IMG/VR virus record: IMGVR_UViG_3300046538_000194
Coordinates: 1 to 42,748 of that record
Source of the DNA: a virus
Strand: one strand, 5' to 3'
DNA: 42,748 nt
Under the pieces are notes generated by a model. The model was not told the origin of the DNA, ran no database searches, and saw only the letters and a list, made by a program, of their open reading frames with translations. Shown in pieces: positions 35,120 to 42,748 of this stretch. Numbering within the stretch: the first letter of the stretch is position 1; each line of letters starts with the position of its first letter. The position numbers were made by a program, and so were the translations under genes.

Positions 35120-35952
35120 CAGCCCACCGCCGGTGGCAGGCGGTGCGGCTCCAGGAGCTGCAGCGCCCGGTTGGGGATGGCGTACCCGAATCCGGCTGAC
35201 GGCTCGGTCACGGCGAAGTCATCGCCGCCTCCGACCGCCGGGACGCCCCGGGACGAGCCGTACTTGGTGCGCCACAGGTGCTGGAGGATGATCATTGCTG
35301 CGGCGCGGATGGACGCCGGGACGTCCATGCGGCCAGCCGTGTAGGTGACGCGGAGCGGGCCCCGGAGGGATCCTCCGTCCCGCCGGGTGACGATCCCCGT
35401 GGGGCCGTCCAGGTCCAGCTCATCCACGGCGTAGCCGGTGCCGCCCGTCCGGATCGCCTCCACCGAGGTCAGCTCCAGCGCTGGTGTGCGGTACAGCACC
35501 AGCGCGGGATAGCCCGACGGGGGGATGTCGTGGCGCTCGGAGAACGACCTGGTCACGACCGGCCCGCAGAGCGCCTCCACACCCTCGGTGACCGACTCGA
35601 TCCACCCACGCAGCTCGTCATCGGATGACGTCGAGGACAGGCCGAGCTGCCGCCGCGCGTCCGCCAGCGACAGCAGCTGCTGAGGGGACGCCGGCCGGAC
35701 GTCCAGGATGTCCGTGTACGCGCAGGCCGGGTCCGTGAAGACCCAGCGGACGGTGTGCCGGCCAGCCTGGCTGGTGACGTAGTCGCAGGTGTACTGGCCG
35801 GCGGCCGCCGGAGGGTTGGTCACGGCCAGGGTGACGGTGGTCCCGTCGGGCAGCGTGACGGTCAGGGTCACACCGGTGGCGTTGGTGGCCGTGCCGCCCG
35901 GGTCGGTGCAGGTCGCGGTCAGGCGCGCGGTGTCGCCGAGGTCGAGCGGCAC
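35119..35952 (-). CDS. Head-tail connector with N-terminal Ig-like domain
   Basis: 277 residues in two parts. Residues 1-85 are an Ig-like beta sandwich (LTATCTDPGGTATNATGVTLTVTLPDG..., AGRHTVRWVFTDPACAYTDILDV). Residues 90-277 are a gp6-like connector (LLSLADARRQLGLSSTSSDDELRGWIESVTEGVEALCG, later ASIRAAAMIILQHLWRTKYG). The GTG start has GGAGGTG 4 nt upstream. The connector docks under the portal; the Ig-like part probably decorates the neck. Confidence 0.8.
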   Translation of the reverse strand: MPLDLGDTARLTATCTDPGGTATNATGVTLTVTLPDGTTVTLAVTNPPAAAGQYTCDYVTSQAGRHTVRWVFTDPACAYTDILDVRPASPQQLLSLADARRQLGLSSTSSDDELRGWIESVTEGVEALCGPVVTRSFSERHDIPPSGYPALVLYRTPALELTSVEAIRTGGTGYAVDELDLDGPTGIVTRRDGGSLRGPLRVTYTAGRMDVPASIRAAAMIILQHLWRTKYGSSRGVPAVGGGDDFAVTEPSAGFGYAIPNRALQLLEPHRLPPAVG

Positions 35953-35963
35953 GGGTCACCTCC

Positions 35964-36368
35964 CTACTGGCCGCGGGCCAGGATGCCCGCGCGGGCCTTG
36001 CCTGCGGTCTCGGCGGCCACCACCCTGGCGGCCTCGTCCTCGTCAGCGCCGTCGAGGTAGGCCAGCACGTCCTTGACGCTGTGCTCGCCCGGGTCGAAAG
36101 CCGCCGTCGCCGGGCTGGGCGGGGTGACGCTGCGGGCCTCGCCCGGGTCGGCGGTGGCCTGCTCCGCCTTGGCGCCCTTGCCGGCGGCGGCCAGCCGGTC
36201 GGCCCGCGCGGTGACGTGCGCCTCGATGTCCTCGAAGTGGGCGGCGGTGCTGCGGGTGTAGACGGGGTCGTCGGTCGCCACCAGCGTGCCCACGGCGATG
36301 ACGCGGGTGATCCCGTCGACCTCCGTCGCGAACGGCTCGCGGCAGCGCTTGATCTGCGGCTGTGCCAT
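35964..36368 (-). CDS. Structural-region protein with SAP/Rho-N-like C-terminus
   Basis: 134 residues. The N-terminal part is 'RCREPFATEVDGITRVIAVGTLVATDDPVYTRSTAAHFEDIEAHV'; the C-terminal 'HSVKDVLAYLDGADEDEAARVVAAETAGKARAGIL' has the helix-loop-helix of Rho-N/SAP-like motifs found beside phage connector genes. GAGGAGGA 7 nt upstream of ATG 36368. Probably a minor head protein. Confidence 0.65.
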   Translation of the reverse strand: MAQPQIKRCREPFATEVDGITRVIAVGTLVATDDPVYTRSTAAHFEDIEAHVTARADRLAAAGKGAKAEQATADPGEARSVTPPSPATAAFDPGEHSVKDVLAYLDGADEDEAARVVAAETAGKARAGILARGQ

Positions 36369-36381
36369 GTCTGCGTCCTCC

Positions 36382-36789
36382 TCAGTGGGCAGCCGGACGG
36401 CGCCGGGCACCGGACAGGACGCAGGTGGCCCCGAAGGTGCCGCCGGTGGTGGCGCCCGAGGTGGTGGCGACGATCCGCACGTACCGCTGCGGGCCGATGT
36501 AGCCGATCTCGAACGTCTTGTCGTCGTCGGTGCTGGCGATGGTCGGCAGGGAGCCCTGGATGTAGGAGGCGTCCACCGCGGTCCAGGTGGAGTTGTCCGG
36601 GCTGTCCTGCATGGTGACGGCCACCGAGCCGTCGGTCATCGTCCCGGACTGCACGACGAACATCGCCGACCGGAACGCGTTGTTGTTGTAGTGCCGATCC
36701 ACGGTGATCCCGTTGACGGCGCCGTTCGTGCGGGCGGCCACCGCCAGGGCAGGCCGGGCCACGCACTCGCCGTACACGCTTCTGCGCAT
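36382..36789 (-). CDS. Head decoration-like / minor structural protein
   Basis: 135 residues, beta-rich: 'GITVDRHYNNNAFRSAMFVVQSGTMTDGSVAVTMQDSPDNSTWTAVDASYIQGSLP', 'YIGPQRYVRIVATTSGATTGGTFGATCVLSGARR'. Proteins with this 'MQDSPDNSTWT...YVR' pattern follow capsid genes in many actinophages. It lies directly after the capsid terminator, in the usual place of decoration proteins. Confidence 0.68.
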   Translation of the reverse strand: MRRSVYGECVARPALAVAARTNGAVNGITVDRHYNNNAFRSAMFVVQSGTMTDGSVAVTMQDSPDNSTWTAVDASYIQGSLPTIASTDDDKTFEIGYIGPQRYVRIVATTSGATTGGTFGATCVLSGARRRPAAH

Positions 36790-36810
36790 GGGCTGGGTCC
36801 CTTCCAGGTG

Positions 36811-36846
36811 GCGCTCCGGCCCTCCACTGCGGGAGGGCCGGAGCGC
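36811..36846 (-). terminator. Strong terminator after the major capsid gene
   Basis: Perfect 15-bp stem (36811-36825 with 36832-36846), 6-nt loop, 13 nt after the capsid stop codon. It would give more capsid message than downstream message, and may stabilise the 3' end. Confidence 0.88.
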
Positions 36847-36859
36847 TGAGCGTGGTGTG

Positions 36860-38323
36860 TCAGCCGACCTTGTTCATGCGGAACGCGCCGTCGTTCACAG
36901 AGTCGGCGCCGACGCGGTAGTAGGCGTACCAGCCGCGCTGACCGGTCGGCCGGCGGTTGGAGCCCACCAGGTGCGGGATGAACTCGATGGTCATGCCGAC
37001 GCGGTCGGCGATGACGTAGTTGGAGAAGTCGCCGTAGATCAGGTTCCGGCTGCCGGTGGTGACCGTGCTGGTCATCGCCTCGGCCTCGTAGGCCGGGCGG
37101 CCGAGCAGCTGGGCGGGGGTGTCGCTGGGGAGCTGCACCCACATGCCGGCGCCGCCCGCGGTGTCGAACTGGCGGACCACGTTGTAGATGGCCCGGTGGC
37201 CCAGCCAGGAGGCGTTCATCCGGTAGCGGGCCGGCAGGCCGTTGTCGAGGCCGTACACGGAGGCCAGCGGCAGGGTGTTGGTGCCCTGCGTCAGCTCCGC
37301 CGAGGTGCCGGTCAGCGCGGTGACGATGCCGAACGGCTCGCCGGAGCCGGTGCCGGAGATGAACTTGCTGGCCTCCAGCTCCTCACGGCCGAAGGCGAGC
37401 AGGCGCGCCACCTCCTGGGTGACGTTGGCCTCGTCCTCCAGGGCCTCGATGGAGATCGGCACGAAGCCCTGTGCCTTGTAGAGCTGCACGGTGGGCTGTG
37501 CGAAGGTCGGCGCGTTGTCGCTGGCCTCGGTGGCCTCCGCGGTGAAGCCCCAGGAGACGGAGCCGGCGGAGACGCCGTTCCACACGTCGCCGGTGGCGAC
37601 GACCTGGCGGGCGACCCGTCGGATCTGGTTCAGGGACCCGTTGGCGGTGATGATGACCGTCGGGTCGAGCTGGAACGGCACCAGGTAGCCACCGGCGGAG
37701 TCGGTGAGCGACATGGCCCGCTCCAGGGCCTGGCGCTCCTCAGGGCCCATCAGGTGGCCGCGGCCGGTGGCGACCTTGGACCATGCCCGCAGGTACTCGG
37801 GGCTGGAGGTGGCCAGGCACATCCGGGCGATCCGCGAGTCGGAGTCGTCGAACCGCTCGACGATGTCCGTGGCGGCCGACCTGACGCGGTCGTTGGCGCC
37901 GCCCATCTTCTCGATGGCGGACAGGGCGCGGGACCGCAGCTCCTGGGCCAGTTCACCCTTGGAGCGGCCGAAGGTGCGGACCTCGCCCAGGTCCCAGGGG
38001 TTGCGGAAGCGGTGGTCCTCGATGCTGTCCGGGTTGAGGATCGGGTCGCGGTCGTAGCTGTCCCGTCCGCCGCTGGAGGTGCCCCGCTCGACGGCGAGGG
38101 CGGCCGGGCCGCGGTCGGTGGCCTGGGTGGCCGCGCGGACCCGCTCCAGGGCGGAGCGGCGCTCCAGCTGGCGGCGGTGGTCGTCGACCTCGGCGAACTC
38201 GCGGGTGAGCTCGTCGAAGTTCTTCTCGTCCTCGGCGGTGAGGTCGTCGCGCTGCTCCAGCTCCTCCAGCTGGGCGCGGATGTCCTTCAGCCGGATGACC
38301 GACTGTCCGTGAGAGAGGTTCAT
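36860..38323 (-). CDS. Major capsid protein, HK97 fold
   Basis: 487 residues. Residues 10-75 are a coiled-coil delta/scaffold-like domain (IRLKDIRAQLEELEQRDDLTAEDEKNFDELTREFAEVD). The HK97 body starts around 'LTDSAGGYLVPFQLDPTVI' and includes 'FTAEATEASDNAPTFAQPTVQLYKAQGFVPISIEALEDEANVTQEVARLLAFG', 'FISGTGSGEPFGIVTAL', and the terminal 'GWYAYYRVGADSVNDGAFRMNKVG'. The start overlaps the protease stop (ATGA). The N-terminal domain is probably removed by the protease during maturation. Confidence 0.93.
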   Translation of the reverse strand: MNLSHGQSVIRLKDIRAQLEELEQRDDLTAEDEKNFDELTREFAEVDDHRRQLERRSALERVRAATQATDRGPAALAVERGTSSGGRDSYDRDPILNPDSIEDHRFRNPWDLGEVRTFGRSKGELAQELRSRALSAIEKMGGANDRVRSAATDIVERFDDSDSRIARMCLATSSPEYLRAWSKVATGRGHLMGPEERQALERAMSLTDSAGGYLVPFQLDPTVIITANGSLNQIRRVARQVVATGDVWNGVSAGSVSWGFTAEATEASDNAPTFAQPTVQLYKAQGFVPISIEALEDEANVTQEVARLLAFGREELEASKFISGTGSGEPFGIVTALTGTSAELTQGTNTLPLASVYGLDNGLPARYRMNASWLGHRAIYNVVRQFDTAGGAGMWVQLPSDTPAQLLGRPAYEAEAMTSTVTTGSRNLIYGDFSNYVIADRVGMTIEFIPHLVGSNRRPTGQRGWYAYYRVGADSVNDGAFRMNKVG

Positions 38324-39363
38324 GAGCCGTGCTCCTGTGTGTCGATGGACGCCAGTGCGCCGTCCATCAGCTGGCCGATCTCGGCGAGCTGCTGGCGCAT
38401 GCGGACTGTGCGGGGAGATGGCGACGGGTGCCCATCGGCGGGCGGCGCGTCGGCGTGCTGCGGCGGGTGCCCCTGCTCGGGCGGCGCGCCGGGTGTGCTG
38501 CGGACGGCGGCCGGGTGCCCTGTGGCGGGCGGCGCGGTCGCCTCCTGAAGACTGCGAAGGGTGTCACGGACCTGGCGGCCCAGCTCATCCGGGTCCATGC
38601 GGCTGTTCACGTCGATGACGACGTGCTCGCCGCGGGTCTCGCTGCCCGGCCGCTGGAACAGCAGGGAGACGGCCACCTCGCGGCGCAGGGCCGGATCGTC
38701 GGGCACTTGGGGCAGCGCGGCGTCCCGGGCCAGTGAGCGGCGGATCTCGCGGGCCATCTGGTCGTCGTGGGCCAGCCCATCGGCCATGCCTCGGGCCCGC
38801 ACCGACACTGAGGTGCCGGCATAGGCGGGGAAGACGACCGGGCCGAGCTCGCGGCACTTCAGCTCGATCAGCTCGCGCTGCAGGGGCCCGCGGTCGCCGG
38901 GCATCCACAGGAGGTCCATGACGTCCTGGGGCTGCACCACCTTGCCCTGTGCGTCCCGCCATTCCTCGCGGACGACCTCGAACCGGAAGCTCATGCCGTT
39001 GACGGAGCCCTCGGCGATGGCGTCGCGGACCGGCTGCATCAGCCAGTTGTCGGTGATGCGGGCCTCGACGTACAGGCCCTGGTCGTCCTCGTGCAGGTCG
39101 TCGATGGACCCGATCGGGATGGACCCGATCAGCGGGTGGCGGCCGTGGTCGAACTGCATGACCGGGGTGCTCTCGCGGATGGACTTCTTGAAGGCGCCCT
39201 GGCGGATCGTCTCCGTGAAGCAGCCCTCCCAGGAGTCGATCTCCGTGGGCTGGCCGAAGACGGCGGCGTAGCCGGACAGAGACCGGCCGTCGCCCTCGGC
39301 AGCAGACGCCGCCTGGAACGGTGCGGCGCGCAGCAGTTCGCGCGGCGCAGGGTGGATGCCCAT
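38320..39363 (-). CDS. Prohead protease (S78 family)
   Basis: 347 residues. The protease domain (about 25-195) has 'PVMQFDHGRHPLIGSIPIGS' (H73) and 'EGSVNGMSFRFEV' (S125), the His/Ser pair of HK97-type prohead proteases. A C-terminal extension of 150 residues with acidic, Pro/His/Ala-rich low complexity (PPATGHPAAVRSTPGAPPEQGHPP) and a final helix may serve as an internal scaffold. The start overlaps the portal stop (TGATG). Confidence 0.9.
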   Translation of the reverse strand: MGIHPAPRELLRAAPFQAASAAEGDGRSLSGYAAVFGQPTEIDSWEGCFTETIRQGAFKKSIRESTPVMQFDHGRHPLIGSIPIGSIDDLHEDDQGLYVEARITDNWLMQPVRDAIAEGSVNGMSFRFEVVREEWRDAQGKVVQPQDVMDLLWMPGDRGPLQRELIELKCRELGPVVFPAYAGTSVSVRARGMADGLAHDDQMAREIRRSLARDAALPQVPDDPALRREVAVSLLFQRPGSETRGEHVVIDVNSRMDPDELGRQVRDTLRSLQEATAPPATGHPAAVRSTPGAPPEQGHPPQHADAPPADGHPSPSPRTVRMRQQLAEIGQLMDGALASIDTQEHGS

Positions 39364-40706
39364 CAGGTTCCCTCCTGGGGTAGCGCGGGCGGGGTGGGCC
39401 CGGCCGTTCCGGGCGGCTGGAGCTGGACGGAGTACAGGCCGGTGTGGACCAGCAGGGACCAGTCCTCGGCGTCGACCGCGCGCTGCACCGAGTCCGGGGT
39501 GTATCCGGCGTCGACCAGGGTGCGGATGCTGCGGGACTGGACGCCCTGGATCTCGGCGGCGTCCTTGCGGTCCTCCCGCAGGAACGGGACGTCCCGGGCG
39601 TCATACCACAGGCGGATCGCTCCGGATCCCGCGGACGGCTGCCTGACCAGGTGGGCGAAGCTCCCGGCCGCGTTGGCCCACAGTGGGTGGATCGTGCCGT
39701 CGGCGAACCGGCGGCGGGCCTGCGAGTAGTTCGAGTAGGTGGCGGCCTTCAGTCCCTCCGACAGGCCCACGATGATCGGCGGCACGCCGGCGGCCGCAGC
39801 GATGCGGGTCTCCCCGGCCCCCTGCACCTGGGAGAAGTCGAGCTGCTTGAAGTCCTTGCCCACTACGGTCACGTCGGCGCCGCCGCCCAGGTACAGCGTC
39901 TTGTAGGCGTTGTCGACGCCGCGGTGCGAGCTGTCCATCTTGGTCTTGAACTTCTCGAAGGCCTCGGGCGTGACCGTGCGGTCCATCCGCACCACCAGGT
40001 TCGGTGTCGCGGCGTTCTCCATGAACCGCGTCTTGTGCGCCGCCATCAGGTCGTCGTTGCGGGTCTCCCGGATCACGGGCGTCAGCCAGGACATGCCCCG
40101 GAACGTGGCCAGGGGGTCCGGGATCGGGGCGTAGTGCGCCACCTCGTCCGGCAGCAGCGGCACCGGCTCGCAGCCCGGCTCCTGGTACAGGTAGCCGAAG
40201 CGGCGCCAGCCCAGCTCCCCTCCCCGCAGCATCCGCCGCTGCAGCACGATCTGCACCCAGTCCGGGCGCAACCGCACCAGTTCACCCTCCACCAGCGTCC
40301 AGTAGGAGTTGCCCGCCAGGTCGGCATCCTGGATGACGCGCGACAGGAGATCCTGCGTGGTGCCGCCGACCCACGGCGTCTCAAGAATCCGCAGGTCAGA
40401 GCTGCCGAACATCTCCGACGGACGGCCGTTGTTCAACCGCTGCCACTGGAACCGCACCGCGGAGAACACCAGCTGCCGGGACGTCATGCACGACCAGATC
40501 ACCGGGTTGGTGGCGAACAGCGTCGCGTAGCCCGGCATGTTGGTCGGTGTCGGCTCGGCCGGCTGGCCGTTCATCGTCTGCTGCACCCCGTAGGGTGCCC
40601 AGCCGCCCAGCCCCAGCGACTCCTGAATGGCCAGCGCGTAGTCATCGATCGTCGCGATCGACCGCTCCCCGCCGCGGTGTCTGGCGGCCCTCCACAGGCT
40701 CGTCAC
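39363..40706 (-). CDS. Portal protein (HK97/SPP1-like)
   Basis: 447 residues from GTG 40706, which overlaps the upstream stop (GTGA). Features: 'NPVIWSCMTSRQLVFSAVRFQWQRL', 'RVIQDADLAGNSYWTLVEGELVRLRPDWVQIVL', 'FMENAATPNLVVRMDRTVTPEAFEKFK', 'GLSEGLKAATYSNYSQARRRFADGTIHPLW', all in order for phage portal family 4 (HK97-like). It forms the dodecameric packaging channel with TerL and the protease as neighbours. Confidence 0.92.
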   Translation of the reverse strand: MTSLWRAARHRGGERSIATIDDYALAIQESLGLGGWAPYGVQQTMNGQPAEPTPTNMPGYATLFATNPVIWSCMTSRQLVFSAVRFQWQRLNNGRPSEMFGSSDLRILETPWVGGTTQDLLSRVIQDADLAGNSYWTLVEGELVRLRPDWVQIVLQRRMLRGGELGWRRFGYLYQEPGCEPVPLLPDEVAHYAPIPDPLATFRGMSWLTPVIRETRNDDLMAAHKTRFMENAATPNLVVRMDRTVTPEAFEKFKTKMDSSHRGVDNAYKTLYLGGGADVTVVGKDFKQLDFSQVQGAGETRIAAAAGVPPIIVGLSEGLKAATYSNYSQARRRFADGTIHPLWANAAGSFAHLVRQPSAGSGAIRLWYDARDVPFLREDRKDAAEIQGVQSRSIRTLVDAGYTPDSVQRAVDAEDWSLLVHTGLYSVQLQPPGTAGPTPPALPQEGT

Positions 40707-40882
40707 GGGCTGCCCCCGTCCACGTCCATCAGCAGCAGGCAGTACGCCACCAGGAGCACGCCAGCGGCCACCAGGCCGGCTGCCAGGCCGAAGCCGAGGC
40801 CGACGCCCGCAGACGCCGACGACCCGCCGGCCAGGACCCCGGCGCGGGCCCGCAGTGCCCTGCTCACCCGAAGGCGGCCCAT
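40703..40882 (-). CDS. 59-aa membrane protein between TerL and portal
   Basis: A short gene starting at ATG 40882 inside the terminase end and stopping at 40703, overlapping the portal start (GTGA). Basic start (MGRLRVSRALRARAG) then a Gly/Ala-rich membrane span (GLGFGLAAGLVAAGVLLVAYCLLLM). Overlaps on both sides support translation. Function unknown; small membrane proteins are sometimes found here in actinophages. Confidence 0.62.
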   Translation of the reverse strand: MGRLRVSRALRARAGVLAGGSSASAGVGLGFGLAAGLVAAGVLLVAYCLLLMDVDGGSP

Positions 40883-42375
40883 GGCTCCACCTCCTCTTCC
40901 GGCTCGATGTGCGCATGTGTGGCATGGCCCCACAGGGCGTTCGTTGCCGCCACCAGCGGGCTCAGGTCCACGCTGGTGGCCTTTCTGGCCCACGCCCAGG
41001 CGTCGCCCAGGGAGCGCTTCTTGGCACCCGCCAGGGCGGCGTTCAGGGTGGCCGCGTCCGGGTGCCGGACCTGGTCCTCGACGACTGCGTCGTAGAACTG
41101 CCCGCATGCCTGTGCGACTTGTCGGCCGGTCGGCGACACGATCTCGATGCCGTCGGCGTCCAAGGCGGCGATCAGTGACCCGGCCGGGCCGGCGGCGTCG
41201 ATGACGACCGCGCACGGCCGCCACTTCTCGATCAGCTCCCGGATCCGGGGACCGACCCAGCCGGTGCCCGACCGGTGGTCCACGATCTCGACCTGCATGC
41301 GCCCGTCCGCCCGGCGCCCCGCCACGGCGATAGCCGACGCGGACCGCTCCGGGGTCATGTCGACCGCGAACGCCACCGGGTCCGACATGTCCGCCACCGG
41401 GGCCGCCAGGGCGTCCCAGGAGCCCTTGGAGATGACCTCCCAGGTGGCGATGTCGTCCGACGGATAGTCGCCCACTGACAGCCGCTCCTGGGCGAAGCCG
41501 GCCGCGCCCATCGACAACCGCTCGCGTGCGATGTGCTCGGGCGTGATGCGGATGCCCAGCGCCGGGTTGGCCTTCGCCCACGACTCCACCGCGCCCGGGT
41601 CGTCATGCTCGGTGCAGCCCTCCCGGCATTCCGGCAGGTGCGCGTCGATCGACCACTCGAAGAACGCCAGCGACGGATCGGGGACGCCGCTGGCCTGCGC
41701 TTTCTCGGCGCGGCGCCGGAGGCGGGCGAGCTGCACGCTCGGCGGGCCGATGCCCGCAGACCCTAGGTACCAGATCTGCGGGTTGCGGACGGCCGACATG
41801 GTGGGCATGAGCGCCGACATGGCGTCGTCACCCAGGATCATCGACTCGTCCAGCACATTGCAGTCCCCGGTGAAGCCGCGGCCGGAGCCGCCCGAGCGGG
41901 CCAGGAACCGGAGCACCTGCCCCGTGCGCAGCTCGATGGCCTCTTCGCCGGTGGTCCGCCGCACCCGCGCCACGCGTTTCCGCAGGTTGTCGCAGTTGCT
42001 GATCAGGGACTCGATGCGCTTGAAGGCGACGATCGACGTCTTGAACTCATGCGCCGAGTGGAGGATCAACCTCTCGCCCAGCAAGAACAGGCCGGCCAGC
42101 TCGCGGGCCTCGATGATGGCGCCCTTGCCGTTCTGCCTGGCCACGATCACCGCGACCTCGAACGCGCTCCAGGAGCCGTCCTCCCGCTCACCCAGGCCCT
42201 GGTCCAGCACCAACTGTTGCCACGGGTCCAGCTGCAGGCCCGCCAGCGCGGCGAGCTCCACCGCCTCCTGACCGGAGGACGACAGGAAGCAGTCCGGCAC
42301 CGTGGTCAGCCGCGGCGTCTGCGCGCCGAGCAGCTCAGGCCCGGCGGCGCTCGGCCCTTCGAGCAGCGAGGTCAT
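40864..42375 (-). CDS. Terminase large subunit
   Basis: 503 residues. ATPase: 'FEVAVIVARQNGKG' (Walker A-like ARQNGKG, 79-85), 'GDCNVLDES' (Walker B with D176/E177), 'YLGSAG' coupling motif. Nuclease: 'PVAFAVDMTPERSASAIAVAG', 'CAVVIDAAGPAGSLIAALD', and 'FYDAVVEDQVRH' supply the RNase-H-like acidic residues. ATG 42375 overlaps the small-subunit gene by 41 nt. The longer in-frame reading to 42582 is antisense-like and Arg/Pro-rich, so it is rejected. Confidence 0.92.
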   Translation of the reverse strand: MTSLLEGPSAAGPELLGAQTPRLTTVPDCFLSSSGQEAVELAALAGLQLDPWQQLVLDQGLGEREDGSWSAFEVAVIVARQNGKGAIIEARELAGLFLLGERLILHSAHEFKTSIVAFKRIESLISNCDNLRKRVARVRRTTGEEAIELRTGQVLRFLARSGGSGRGFTGDCNVLDESMILGDDAMSALMPTMSAVRNPQIWYLGSAGIGPPSVQLARLRRRAEKAQASGVPDPSLAFFEWSIDAHLPECREGCTEHDDPGAVESWAKANPALGIRITPEHIARERLSMGAAGFAQERLSVGDYPSDDIATWEVISKGSWDALAAPVADMSDPVAFAVDMTPERSASAIAVAGRRADGRMQVEIVDHRSGTGWVGPRIRELIEKWRPCAVVIDAAGPAGSLIAALDADGIEIVSPTGRQVAQACGQFYDAVVEDQVRHPDAATLNAALAGAKKRSLGDAWAWARKATSVDLSPLVAATNALWGHATHAHIEPEEEVEPWAAFG

Positions 42376-42586
42376 CGAGCGCGTCCTCCTCCTGTGCCTC
42401 CGGCGTCGATCGGTGGATGTCAGCGAGGACGGCCCGCAGCTCACGGCCCAGCGCGGCGACGTCCCGGGGTGACTGCGCCGCGTCCAGCTCGGCGGCCAGC
42501 GCCAGCGCTGTTGCAGCGAGTCCTGAGACTTCGGGGTCAAGGTCCAGGCGCCGCAGTTCATTGCGCACGGCGGGCTCGACACTCAC
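42335..42586 (-). CDS. Terminase small subunit candidate
   Basis: 83 residues from GTG 42586, with GGAGG 6 nt upstream (the SD lies inside the longer in-frame reading from ATG 42601). 'VSVEPAVRNELRRLDLDPEVSGLAATALALAAELDAAQSPRDVAALGRELRAVLADI' matches the helical layout of actinophage TerS-type proteins, with an acidic/Arg-rich end. It directly precedes TerL. Short for a TerS, so identity rests mainly on position. Confidence 0.68.
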   Translation of the reverse strand: MSVEPAVRNELRRLDLDPEVSGLAATALALAAELDAAQSPRDVAALGRELRAVLADIHRSTPEAQEEDALDDLAARRAERRRA

Positions 42587-42611
42587 GGTGACCCTCCGCA
42601 TCTGACGTACC

Positions 42612-42650
42612 GTCACTATCCGTGACGCCCGCAATGTCACTGAATGTGAC
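42612..42650. promoter_or_regulatory. Two GTCAC-N5-GTGAC inverted repeats near the genome end
   Basis: GTCACTATCCGTGAC (42612-42626) and GTCACTGAATGTGAC (42636-42650), start to start 24 bp, i.e. on nearly the same helix face. They lie between the terminase small-subunit gene and the right end. Candidate terminase (cosB-like) or regulator binding sites. Confidence 0.6.
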
Positions 42651-42748
42651 GACTGGGATGGCTACGGAGAGTCGCTATTTGTGTTAGTCGTTGGACCCGG
42701 GGCCCTAACGAAATCGCTCACGCAAAAATGCGGGCTACAAGGGCGTCT
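42651..42748. other. Right-end non-coding region
   Basis: About 100 bp with no gene. It is AT-richer than the genome average (GCTATTTGTGTTAG, CAAAAATGC). Likely contains the late promoter for leftward packaging genes and one side of the cohesive end, but neither can be fixed from sequence alone. Confidence 0.4.

Noticed and set aside
1-42748. bldA-type control through TTA codons, as proposed for some Streptomyces phage terminases
   Set aside because: Scanning the called genes by eye, every TTA seen was out of frame or in non-coding DNA. The scan was not exhaustive.
1-42748. CRISPR arrays, tRNA genes, insertion sequences
   Set aside because: No regularly spaced repeats with spacers, no recognisable tRNA cloverleaf and no transposase were seen.

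Overview
The window looks like the complete genome of a temperate siphovirus of a high-GC actinobacterium, most likely Streptomyces. Evidence is the very high GC content, frequent GTG starts, start/stop overlaps (ATGA, GTGA), a large serine integrase, an HK97-type head and tail set with a long tape measure, and several Streptomyces-plasmid-type genes. It reads as a virion-form genome rather than an integrated prophage. An intact, nearly symmetric attP candidate sits directly in front of the integrase, and joining the two ends restores the usual phage order HNH endonuclease - terminase small - terminase large - portal. No tRNA, CRISPR array or insertion sequence was seen.

Layout. Almost everything is transcribed leftward (minus strand). 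From right to left: packaging (TerS, TerL), portal, prohead protease, major capsid, head-tail connectors, major tail protein, tail chaperones with a -1 frameshift, tape measure and tail tip (42.6-25.2 kb). Lysis and surface genes follow: papain-like peptidase, amidase endolysin, holin, a coiled-coil membrane protein and a membrane-anchored collagen-like protein (25.1-21.9 kb). The immunity/integration block (21.9-17.6 kb) is mixed-strand: GntR and XRE regulators, two small Cys-motif proteins, serine integrase plus attP, and a divergent repressor pair. An early operon of tightly overlapping genes (17.5-8 kb) carries a YqaJ-type exonuclease, a Sak4/RecA-like ATPase, a replication initiator with internal iteron-like repeats, and a DnaB-like helicase.

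The unusual part is 7.9-2.1 kb. It resembles the conjugation module of a Streptomyces integrative-conjugative element (AICE) or plasmid: a divergent HTH regulator, two very small proteins, an SpdB-like membrane protein, a second membrane/basic Spd-like protein and an FtsK/TraB-like DNA translocase. Immediately 3' of the translocase gene is a dense array of GCGACAG/CTGTCGC heptamers around strong hairpins, where Streptomyces plasmids carry the clt transfer locus. The three large genes also carry a strand-biased heptamer, GCGACA-like but distinct (GCGAACA), that I found almost nowhere else in the window. The inference is a phage that can integrate, replicate and package itself, and may also spread through the mycelium by TraB-type double-stranded DNA transfer. 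The module is followed by a small HTH protein, a terminator-insulated lipoprotein (possible exclusion moron), an HNH endonuclease and a P-loop protein at the left end.

Starts were chosen by Shine-Dalgarno match and by overlap with the preceding gene; several annotated genes are too short for routine ORF calling (36, 40, 52 and 59 codons). Functions are inferred from motifs read by eye; no database search was possible.
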